DNA of 34,392 nt from an uncultured Bacillota bacterium (GTDB taxonomy: Bacteria > Bacillota > Clostridia > Christensenellales > Borkfalkiaceae). Below are positions 9,201-15,387 of this stretch, piece by piece (within the stretch, counting starts at the first letter, position 1; every line of letters starts with the position of its first letter). The stretch is taken from positions 1-34,392 of the forward strand of contig CASFTB010000020.1 in assembly GCA_949297575.1 (NCBI GenBank), written 5' to 3'. Position numbers and translations under genes: made by a program. The notes under the pieces were generated by a model. The model did not search any database and had not been told where the DNA came from. It saw only the letters and a list, made by a program, of their open reading frames with translations.

Positions 9201-9937
9201 ACTTCAAAGGCGTTCGCAGAGTTGATGAGGACGATGATTTTATCGAAGCCGAGCGCCTTGATATATTCGATCATATCCTCTTCGTTTTTGGATAGTTCCA
9301 GATAGTGGCGGTCCTTTTCGATGACCGACTCGGGGTCCTCTGCCTGGTCGTGCGCATAGGTGCGGATAGCATCATTACCCTCGTTGACGGCACGGGAGAT
9401 GCAGACGATGGCGGCGTCGTTGTAGCGGTCGAAAGAGCGCTTTACGGCGGCGTCATAAGAGGAGACGGGCGCCTCGCCGATGAGCTCGCCGATGGTGCGG
9501 TCGCTGCCGGAGCGCGCGTCGTTTTCATAAAAAGCTTTGAGCACGTCGTTGGTCTCGTAGCCCGCCATCTGCAGCCCGTCATAGAGGGTGATGGGAGAGA
9601 GCGTAGACTGTGCGGCGCCCGCGCCGAAGCCGTGGTAATACGGGTCGACGCCGTTTTTGCCGAACACGGAGACGCGCTTGACGTTTTTGAGCGGGAGCAC
9701 GTTCTGCCTGTTTTTGAGCAGCGTGATGCCTTCGGCGGCGATCTCCGCGTTGGCGTCGCGCCCCGCGGCGAGCATCTCGTCGTAAGAGAGGAAATCCGAA
9801 TAAAATTTACCGTCGTTTGCGGGGGTCGCCGCCCGCGCAGTGAAGCCGATGCTCCCCAGCAACAGCGCGACCGCCATCAGCACCGATGCAAAGAGCAGCA
9901 GTACCTTCGTCGAAAAAAGATAGTTTGTTCTTCTCAT
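6236..9937 (-). CDS. Secreted domain-permuted GH3 glycosidase with Ig-like domains and C-terminal anchor, 1233 aa
   Basis: Signal peptide 1-36 (probable cleavage after TARA). GH3 C-terminal domain first (EGITLLKNRQNVLPL near 69; INPSGHLVDTW near 290), Fn3-like domain at about 400-530, catalytic barrel at about 655-915 with NIHRSAFGGRNNEYFSADP, KHFALNEQE and probable nucleophile Asp878 in FIVTDSG. Two putative Ig-like domains follow (about 990-1075 and 1080-1185; LPEGVTLGSDGQISG and LPDGLSLSSDGKITG), then a Gly/Glu/Thr linker and a membrane helix (about 1208-1230) ending LKRK. No LPXTG motif is seen. It would be exported and tethered by the C-terminal helix. It is first gene of module B, with its own promoter at 10090-10118. 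No good Shine-Dalgarno site precedes the ATG, which is unusual here. Confidence 0.92.
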   Translation of the reverse strand: MRRTNYLFSTKVLLLFASVLMAVALLLGSIGFTARAATPANDGKFYSDFLSYDEMLAAGRDANAEIAAEGITLLKNRQNVLPLKNVKRVSVFGKNGVDPYYHGFGAGAAQSTLSPITLYDGLQMAGYETNDVLKAFYENDARSGSDRTIGELIGEAPVSSYDAAVKRSFDRYNDAAIVCISRAVNEGNDAIRTYAHDQAEDPESVIEKDRHYLELSKNEEDMIEYIKALGFDKIIVLINSANAFEVAPLMADDAIDGLLWISSPGYDGFRALGEILNGTINPSGHLVDTWYSDFTKDPTWFNFGDNSQTSPDGKTPNYQYRDAATGEPLAGVQFKEFVQYEEGIYVDYRYYETVYADMVASDGKEAADAWYAENVVFPFGYGMSYSDFAVTDVQTSIAAGSDLRAHKDGKIVFEVTVENTGSVAGKDVVQLYYHAPYIDGEIEKAEEVLGAFAKTDMLAPGESDTVTLEVYIQDMASYDFEDKNGNGTKGYELDPGDYRFSVRSDAHTAFAVKEESVAVTYEYTVSGSDAIYYPNDRITGSKVENRFDSTQEADGTFGLNNYNSLPDPVGSVGMTRMTRASSAHFVMPQAPTVEEASLEKTDSLYQKIVDAFYIGDLAEGDFRYKDKDDAKATDGSTTVQFTQAASAADREIELTFPDMIGVESDDIKWEKFMNQLTYDELVQVVSQGRKMVVALPDFEMPSAWLDNGPTCVAQVDYGSGNLLAATWNIDMAELMGSMVGEESLWIGRHGWYGPSVNIHRSAFGGRNNEYFSADPYLSGTMAAYQIAKVQEKGVYVMAKHFALNEQETARSGIATYVDEQTMREIYLKPFQMAVQQGKALGIMSAMNKIGDTSSYACYALDMLILRGEWGFNGFIVTDSGPTATPPTPTTEAWPVAATFVNIWQQNISGNDLSLINTSAANLKYYGEWDDVEQTVVYTPEDGGAPVETTSLWLAVRESAKRIIFANAQSCLSMNGVDTSTFSGEKEITVGKDVEFYETVAIEGDLATDDIRYYISEGSLPEGVTLGSDGQISGIATDVGRYEFTVTLQADSWNQASKDVVLNVVTSSELTGMDGLAVGTAVNAAVGTDFIYKDYRRIGPIKAGIQLWWITLDYSFELYDGALPDGLSLSSDGKITGTPTAAGTYEFTINIAATEEASALQQYNTPVTPDYLTTFTVTVGDGTGTAPGGEEGTEPGTDAGTQAGGAPLALGIAGIAVGSVGLIVALVAVVLKRK

Positions 9938-10089
9938 GATCGTTTCGTATAATAACCCGGATTCGGCAGCGCAAAGAGCTTCTGCCTGATTATTATACCC
10001 CCTTTTGATAATGATTATTGCCGCTTTTCGGCGGCGGGTTTAGGGATCTGTTCACCCGTGCACGGCTCTCACTTTCCCTGACAGGATGG
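9938..10089 (-). promoter_or_regulatory. Leader of the module B GH3 gene
   Basis: The 5' leader is about 145 nt from the promoter at 10090-10118 to the ATG at 9937. It contains a GC-rich short hairpin near 10020-10040, a small palindrome ATAATGATTAT near 10007, and a second TATAAT-like element near 9995, so an additional start site is possible. No Shine-Dalgarno sequence is visible just upstream of the start codon. Confidence 0.4.
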
Positions 10090-10118
10090 ATTATAACACA
10101 GTTTTTTTGTCCTCGCAA
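10090..10118 (-). promoter_or_regulatory. Sigma-A-like promoter of module B
   Basis: On the minus strand TTGCGA (10113-10118) and TATAAT (10090-10095) are separated by exactly 17 bp. It points into the 1233-aa GH3 gene. Two weak LytTR-like boxes (plus-strand GCAAACGCC at 10136 and TGTAACGAC at 10156) lie 20 bp apart just upstream. Confidence 0.75.
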
Positions 10119-10250
10119 GGGGGTAATCGTATTCTGCAAACGCCCGCCCGCAGACTGTAACGACCTCTTTTACGCACTTTTTTGCGGGCAATAAGCGGCA
10201 TCTGCATACCCGCGGGCACATAGAGAGTTGCGGGATCGCCGCCCTGCAAA

Positions 10251-10284
10251 CAGGAGCCGCGCCTTTTAAAAGGCGCGGCTCCTG
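10251..10284. repeat. 34-bp perfect palindrome
   Basis: A perfect inverted repeat without spacer: arms beginning CAGGAGCCGCGCC and ending GGCGCGGCTCCTG meet at TTTTAAAA. It lies between the terminator of module A and the promoter of module B. It could act as a bidirectional terminator or an insulator; there is no T-run outside the stem. Confidence 0.6.
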
Positions 10285-10491
10285 CGTATGGAGAGCCAAA
10301 ACCATCGGTAAACCGGTGTTTGCACAGCCCCCTAAGGGGAAGCTGCCGGCTGACCGTTAACGGATCTCCCTTTTGCTGTATAAAACGAATTTATCGTCAT
10401 CGATAAGGTCAGCCTCGACAATTCTTAAAATCTTGCTAAAACATTTTTTATCTTCCCCCGGTATAACCGGGGGCATTCAGGCTGAAGCACC
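10285..10491. other. Gene-free stretch with small inverted repeats
   Basis: No gene is seen. It contains an inverted repeat with arms CCCCCGG and CCGGGGG around TATAA (10455-10473), a TTATCG/CGATAA inverted repeat with a four-base loop near 10391-10406, and a CCCCTAAGGGG element near 10331. None has a terminator-like T-run. Confidence 0.4.
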
Positions 10492-10524
10492 AAAAAATGC
10501 CGCCCCGCAAATTTGCGGGGCGGC
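10492..10524 (-). terminator. Intrinsic terminator of module A
   Basis: On the minus strand a perfect stem with 10-bp GC arms (GCCGCCCCGC paired with GCGGGGCGGC around AAATTT, 10499-10524) is followed by six T residues (A-run at 10492-10497 on the plus strand). It begins about 20 bp after the stop of the 1023-aa GH3 gene. This is a classical Rho-independent terminator. Confidence 0.88.
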
Positions 10525-10542
10525 ACCTTTTAAGGAGGACGC

Positions 10543-13500
10543 TTATCGCGCCGTCTCTTGAGAGTGGTCCTCCTTCTTTTTGGGTATGCGCTTCTGTTTA
10601 TTGACGACGGAAAGAGCCGTCAGCACTGCCGAGAGCCCGCCAAGCACAGCGAACACGGCGATGCCCGCTGTCAGCATCGACTGCCACCAGGGAGTCAACT
10701 TGACGATGACGGTGGTGGGCGTCATGCCGTTCATGGCAGCACTGTAATTGGCATAGGTATACAAGATGCGGTGCACGGCGTCGCGGATCCTGTTCGCAAA
10801 GGTCGGGCTGGACGCAAAAGCGTTCAATGCCGTCGCCGAACCGTTGCCGAGGAACATATCCGTGCCGTTCATAAAGCCGTCGACGTAAGACATGAAGCCG
10901 GAGCCGTCGCCGGAAAGCATATCGGTGAGCACCATGCCGTCAAACCCGAACTCGCCACGGAGGATGTCCTGCAGGAGCACGTCGCTCGCACTCGTCCAGA
11001 TGCAGCCGGCGCGGTTGAAGGAACTCATGATCGCGTGCGAATTGCCGCGCGAGGGCGAGACCGCATACTCGAAAGGCCTGAGGTACAGCTCGCGCGCACT
11101 CTGCTCGTTGAGCCAGATGCCTACGCCGATACGCTGGTCTTCCTCGTCGTTGAACACGAAGTGCTTGACGTACGGGGTGACGCCCTTTGCCTGCAGGGCG
11201 ACGATCTCCTCCTCGACGGCGACGCCGGAGAGGAAGGGATCCTCAGAGAAGTACTCGTGCGCCCTGCCGCCGAAAGGGGCGCGGTGGATGTTGACGCCGG
11301 GCAGGTACACGCCCTGCGTGCCGCAAGCGCGCGCGTCCTCGGCGAGCGCGTCGCCCACCTTGGCGATCAGCTCAAGGTTGAAGGAGGACGCCCATATCCC
11401 CTCGCTGGGAAAGGAAATATCCTCCACACTGTCTACGATGCCGGTGGGGCCGTCCTTGGCGACGGTGGCGGGCAGCGCGATAGACGTAACGGCGATCGAA
11501 CCGTAGATGCCGCAGGTCACCAGCTCTGTCTGCTCTGCAAAGGTCATCTGATCGAGCAGCTTCTGCCAGCGCTCGTCATCAAAGGCGATGACCTCCTCTT
11601 CGGAGGAGCGCAGGCTGGCGACGGTGTAGCCGTTGTCCGCGCCGTAGGCAGGCATACTCGCCCCCTCTTCCTCCTCGATCGCCTTGTTCTGCTGCAGATC
11701 GGCGATCATCTGTTCGGTGGCTGTCAAATTGAGGGAGGTGCTCGGCCAGGTACCCGTCCAGTTATTGCGGGTGACGTAGGTGACGGAGTTGCTTCCCCTG
11801 CCCTCGTACTTGTTGATGTCTGCAAAGTCGAGGCGATTGGTGACCGCTGCCCCCGTTTCGGAGGTGGCGTACGTCGTCGTATCCAAGGCGATGTCCTCGC
11901 CGATGCGCTGCGCGAAGTCCGCATCGCCCGTGCCGACCATGCGCGCGAACTGCTCGGAGGTGAGGTCCGCCTTTGCCGCGAGGATGTTGTTGAGCGCGTC
12001 GTGCGCGTCCGCTCCCGTGGCGAGGTAATACTCGCCCGCCTCGAGGATGTACGTCTTGTAGCCGTTGGCGTCGTACGTCTTCAGGTTTTCGCGTCCGACG
12101 GTGATCGTCAGCGTCTGCGAACCGGGCTTATCCGCATCGTTCGCCTCGTCCGCAGGGTACAGCACGTCCGTCTTGTCGAAGCCGACCAGCTCGACGGACG
12201 CCTTTTCCACGCCGTTGCCGCGGTCGTAATCGGTGTACGGCTTTTGCAGGTATACCTGCACGACCTCTTTGCCGGCGACGGAGCTGGTGTTGGTGACGGT
12301 GACCGTCACTTCGTAGTCTCCGCCCTCCGTTTCTGTGACGGAGAAGCCGCTGTACGCGAAGGTCGTGTAGGAAAGCCCGTGCCCGAAGGGATAGGCGACG
12401 GTGGCGGCATAATCGTACTCGCCCACGCCCTCTGCGCTGCCGTACAGGACATAGTCCTCGTAGCGCGTCTCATAATAACGGTAGCCGACATAGATGCTCT
12501 CGGTGTACACGCCATAGTACTTCTGCTGGGAACCGAGACCGGCAGACGACGCATTGGAGTACACCCCCGAGAAGTAGCCCGCCCCGTTGGAGTTGTTCTC
12601 CCCCTGCATCCACGCCGCCATGGCGGGAGAGGAGAAGTTGTCATAGACATAGGTGTCGGAAAGCCTGCCCGAAGGGTTCACGTCGCCGACCAGCGCGTCC
12701 GCCACGGCATTGATGCCGGTGATGCCGACATTGCCCACCCACATGCAGGCATCCACGTCGATGTCGTAACCGAGGTCGGCATAACCGCCGTTCAGAAAGC
12801 TCAGATCTATCGTCATCGCGGAGTTAAGGATGACGACGATGCTGTCGATCTGCTCATTTTTTTTCATGGCAGTGAGCTCTTCGAGGATCTGCGCCTCCCC
12901 TTCGGTGACGGAGAGGTAGCTGCCGTCCAGCCCGTCACTGTTTTCGGTGGAGACGTCTCCGCCCTCGCCGCTCAGGCGGCCGATGACGACGACCGCTGCC
13001 CCGCCCGTCTGCGGGATGGAGCTCTTCGCTGCATCCGAATACATGCTCCAGGGCAGCGTGTTCGTTTCGAACTGATATACGCCGCCGCGGTTGATCCTCG
13101 CGGGAGTGTATGTCGAGCTGTTTGCGTTCGTATCCGTGGCGTAGAAGTCCCACAGCGTCTCGTTGACGGTCAGCCCGACCCCCTCGACGGCGGTCTTGAG
13201 GTCTGTGTACTTGGAGGCGTCGATGGCGCCCGAACCGGTGGAGCCGTAGCTGAAATCGTAGGCAGACTGCAACACCAGGCTCACGGCAGAGTTTGCCTTC
13301 AGAGGCAGCGCGTCCCCCTCGTTTTTGAGGAGCACCAGCCCCTCCGACTCGATCTCCTCGCACACCTCCCTGCCGTAAGCGGCGGTAGCGGCGCTGTCCT
13401 CCTTGTGATCGGAAGAGAAGTACGTGGCGTCGATAGGGTCGTCCGACGTCTCCACCATCTTGAAAGTGGTGATATCCAGCGCGTCGTTGATGACGGAGGA

Positions 13501-13614
13501 ATAGGAGAGGGCGACCTCGAGCACGACGCCGCACGCGATAGCGAGGGAAAGGAAGACGACCGCAAGGCAGCGCCAGAGTTTCAGGCGTAAAATTTTCTGC
13601 ATCTTGTCAAACAT
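10543..13614 (-). CDS. Domain-permuted GH3 glycosidase with membrane anchors at both ends, 1023 aa
   Basis: Membrane helix at about 12-35 with no clear cleavage site, then the GH3 C-terminal domain (EGLVLLKNEGDALPL; NPSGRLSDTYVYDN), an Fn3-like domain (about 430-560), a Gln/Glu-rich linker, the catalytic barrel (about 670-920) with NIHRAPFGGRAHEYFSEDP, KHFVFNDEED and probable nucleophile Asp898 in VLTDML, and a second helix at about 960-985 with a Lys/Arg-rich cytoplasmic tail. The ATG at 13614 was chosen over one at 13629 because a GGAGGGAG site sits directly upstream of it. It overlaps the stop of the small membrane protein gene by 8 bp, so the two are probably translationally coupled. It is the module A counterpart of the 962-aa GH3. 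It also has a Ser/Asn/Gly-rich insertion near residues 335-360. Confidence 0.92.
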   Translation of the reverse strand: MFDKMQKILRLKLWRCLAVVFLSLAIACGVVLEVALSYSSVINDALDITTFKMVETSDDPIDATYFSSDHKEDSAATAAYGREVCEEIESEGLVLLKNEGDALPLKANSAVSLVLQSAYDFSYGSTGSGAIDASKYTDLKTAVEGVGLTVNETLWDFYATDTNANSSTYTPARINRGGVYQFETNTLPWSMYSDAAKSSIPQTGGAAVVVIGRLSGEGGDVSTENSDGLDGSYLSVTEGEAQILEELTAMKKNEQIDSIVVILNSAMTIDLSFLNGGYADLGYDIDVDACMWVGNVGITGINAVADALVGDVNPSGRLSDTYVYDNFSSPAMAAWMQGENNSNGAGYFSGVYSNASSAGLGSQQKYYGVYTESIYVGYRYYETRYEDYVLYGSAEGVGEYDYAATVAYPFGHGLSYTTFAYSGFSVTETEGGDYEVTVTVTNTSSVAGKEVVQVYLQKPYTDYDRGNGVEKASVELVGFDKTDVLYPADEANDADKPGSQTLTITVGRENLKTYDANGYKTYILEAGEYYLATGADAHDALNNILAAKADLTSEQFARMVGTGDADFAQRIGEDIALDTTTYATSETGAAVTNRLDFADINKYEGRGSNSVTYVTRNNWTGTWPSTSLNLTATEQMIADLQQNKAIEEEEGASMPAYGADNGYTVASLRSSEEEVIAFDDERWQKLLDQMTFAEQTELVTCGIYGSIAVTSIALPATVAKDGPTGIVDSVEDISFPSEGIWASSFNLELIAKVGDALAEDARACGTQGVYLPGVNIHRAPFGGRAHEYFSEDPFLSGVAVEEEIVALQAKGVTPYVKHFVFNDEEDQRIGVGIWLNEQSARELYLRPFEYAVSPSRGNSHAIMSSFNRAGCIWTSASDVLLQDILRGEFGFDGMVLTDMLSGDGSGFMSYVDGFMNGTDMFLGNGSATALNAFASSPTFANRIRDAVHRILYTYANYSAAMNGMTPTTVIVKLTPWWQSMLTAGIAVFAVLGGLSAVLTALSVVNKQKRIPKKKEDHSQETAR

Positions 13615-14065
13615 CGGCTCCCTCCGCATCTATATGCACATTTGTTTTCTTTCTGCGCGAGCCGAGCTCTTCCCTCTGCACGACGGCGGAGGCGAGAGCG
13701 CACCCGAAGGAGAGCGCCCCGCAGACGAGCGTCATGATAAAGCCCGCGGAGAAGGTGGATCCGTCGATGGACACGAAGATGTTCGCGAGGTAATTGACCT
13801 GCGAGGCGATAAATTCCAGCCATGCCCACAGCCCCAGCAGATATACCGCGTACTTCCCCGCTTTCAGTTCAAAGGCGGAAAAGAGCACGGCGCCGATGAG
13901 CGTCACGCACAGCAGCCCGATGACCTTGCCCGAGAGGGAGGGAGTAAAGTCGTTGGTTCCCGTCGCAAGGTACAGGATGAGCGCCGCGAGCGCAAAGACG
14001 GCGGATACCGACAGGATGTAAAAGGACGGCCCCCTCTTCAACAACAGCTTTTTCAATGTTTCCAT
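13607..14065 (-). CDS. Small four-helix membrane protein, 152 aa, unknown function
   Basis: I do not recognise a family. The protein has four hydrophobic segments (about 15-36, 45-67, 72-97 and 105-130) and a short charged C-terminal tail (GSRRKKTN...). The start at 14065 has a strong GGAGG site and lies 17 bp after the lipoprotein stop; an upstream in-frame extension would overlap the lipoprotein gene and was rejected. Its stop overlaps the start of the 1023-aa GH3 gene, so their synthesis is likely coupled. No counterpart is present in module B. A role as membrane partner or scaffold for the anchored GH3 is inference from position only. Confidence 0.85.
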   Translation of the reverse strand: METLKKLLLKRGPSFYILSVSAVFALAALILYLATGTNDFTPSLSGKVIGLLCVTLIGAVLFSAFELKAGKYAVYLLGLWAWLEFIASQVNYLANIFVSIDGSTFSAGFIMTLVCGALSFGCALASAVVQREELGSRRKKTNVHIDAEGADV

Positions 14066-14082
14066 ACTGCCTCCTTCCGCAT

Positions 14083-15162
14083 TCAGGCGATGTTGTCCGT
14101 ATGCTGATCTGTAGGAGTGAGTTTGGCGGAGGTATAGACGTACATGCAGTCGATGAGGGGCGCCTTGGCGTTCATCGTGGCGCCGCTGCCCTGGTGGCTG
14201 TTGTTCATGACAAAGCGAACGGAGTTTGCTCCCTCTTTGACGGAAACGCGGGTGGCCAGGGTGTAATTCGCGAAATCCTTCACGCCGTGGTCGTTCATCT
14301 CCATGATGTCGTAACACTCGATGGAAACGGGGAAGTCGTACTCCGTGCCGTTGACGTCCACGACCAGCTCGTTGCCGGTGGCGTTGAGGTCGTCATACTC
14401 GGCGGAGAGGCGGAACACGAGGGTCACGTCGTCCGCATCGGCGTCTGCTTCGAAGGTAAACTCGAGATAGGCGTCCGTATAGTACAGCCAGCCGACGTAG
14501 TAGCCGTTGCTCGCCGTCTTGTTTTCCGTATTGTCGGCGGTGATGAGGCCGAGGTCGCTGCTGGACCCCGAATATCCGCTGCCGTATTTGCCGGAAAGAT
14601 CGGTGTACTCCGCTTCAAAGGTGTAGATCGTTCTCCAGCTCGCATAGACGGAGATATCTCCCGTGCGGCGCTGTGCAAAGTTGAACTCCTTCGTGCAGGA
14701 GGCGTCCTCGTACCAGCTGCCGAAGACGTATCCCTCCCGCGCGGGAGCCACCGCGGGCTCGGCGATGCGGGAATCGTCCTCAAACTCGACGCGCGTGTAC
14801 ACCTCGTCCGTGCCGTCGTTGAGGTAGAAGGTGGCGATGGAGTACCCCTCTCTGCGTTCCAGCCAGCCGGCATACAGGGTCGTATCCGCCGTGATCCCGG
14901 AGGTGAAATCGAACTGCTCTGTCGCCTGCGCGTCGGTAAACCAGCCCGTGAACACGAAGTTCCCCTCGCGCACCGGTTCTTCCGGCATGGCGACGGTCTC
15001 CCCCGCCTCCACTTCGGCGGTCTGCGCGGCGGGCGCGCCCCCATAGTTGTAATTGAATGTAACGGTGTACGCTTCTCCCCCGCCGCCGCATGCCGCAAGG
15101 CAGAGGGAAAGCGCGAGCAATGCCGCGAGCGCGGCGCTCAGAATGATTTTTCTCAATTTCAT
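14083..15162 (-). CDS. Lipoprotein with two InlB-type B-repeats and a carbohydrate-binding-like domain, 359 aa
   Basis: Lipoprotein signal with lipobox LAAC (Cys25) and a Gly-rich linker. Residues about 32-100 and 104-175 are two Listeria-Bacteroides (InlB B-repeat) modules, recognisable by FVFTGWFTD...LYAGW and YVFGSWYED...VYASW. A beta-rich domain from about 178 to the end opens with YTFEAEYTDLSG and includes VSVKEGANSVRFV and MNAKAPLIDCMYVYTSAKLT; it is paralogous to the domain of the 231-aa lipoprotein. The F-E-A-E opening recalls CBM6/CBM35 modules, but the exact family is not certain. It lies between the two GH3 genes of module A and 17 bp before the small membrane protein gene. It is probably displayed on the outer face of the membrane as a binding or docking partner. 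Confidence 0.85.
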   Translation of the reverse strand: MKLRKIILSAALAALLALSLCLAACGGGGEAYTVTFNYNYGGAPAAQTAEVEAGETVAMPEEPVREGNFVFTGWFTDAQATEQFDFTSGITADTTLYAGWLERREGYSIATFYLNDGTDEVYTRVEFEDDSRIAEPAVAPAREGYVFGSWYEDASCTKEFNFAQRRTGDISVYASWRTIYTFEAEYTDLSGKYGSGYSGSSSDLGLITADNTENKTASNGYYVGWLYYTDAYLEFTFEADADADDVTLVFRLSAEYDDLNATGNELVVDVNGTEYDFPVSIECYDIMEMNDHGVKDFANYTLATRVSVKEGANSVRFVMNNSHQGSGATMNAKAPLIDCMYVYTSAKLTPTDQHTDNIA

Positions 15163-15307
15163 GATCGACCTTCCTTATTGTTTGTCCCCTCGCCGTTTCG
15201 GAGGGGCAGATGCTGTACCGGAGCCGCGCGAACTCTCTGCCGCCGTGCCCGTGCGCGGCGGCCGCTTGCCCCGGCTTCTGCGATAAGCGATTCTCCTTAA
15301 ATGCGAA
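15163..15307 (-). other. Spacer between the 1369-aa GH3 gene and the lipoprotein gene
   Basis: No gene is seen. A CCCCTC/GAGGGG hairpin lies at about 15186-15206 and a weak AAGGAAGG ribosome site precedes the ATG at 15162. No convincing promoter was found, so the lipoprotein and downstream genes probably depend on read-through past the hairpin at 15308-15336. Confidence 0.4.
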
Positions 15308-15336
15308 GGCCGCCGCACGCCGGGCGTGCGGCGGCC
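15308..15336 (-). terminator. GC-rich hairpin after the 1369-aa GH3 gene, leaky terminator or attenuator
   Basis: Arms of 13 bp (15308-15320 and 15324-15336) around a 3-nt loop form a very stable stem about 50 bp after the GH3 stop. On the minus strand the following bases are only moderately T-rich (TTCGCATTT), so termination is probably partial. This would make the large GH3 more abundant than the downstream genes. Confidence 0.55.
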
Positions 15337-15387
15337 CCGTTTCATTCTTTATATGTGTTGTCCTTCATCTGTTCGGCTGTACCCCGA

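Noticed and set aside
10455..10473. CCCCCGG/CCGGGGG hairpin as a terminator
   Set aside because: There is no T-run on the appropriate side for either strand; the real terminator of the GH3 gene is at 10492-10524.
10558..13590. 1010-codon plus-strand open frame opposite the 1023-aa GH3 gene
   Set aside because: Antisense shadow of a well-supported GH3 gene; length results from high GC at third positions.
13607..14317. Longer version of the small membrane protein starting at 14317
   Set aside because: The extra residues overlap the lipoprotein gene out of frame, and the ATG at 14065 has a strong GGAGG site.
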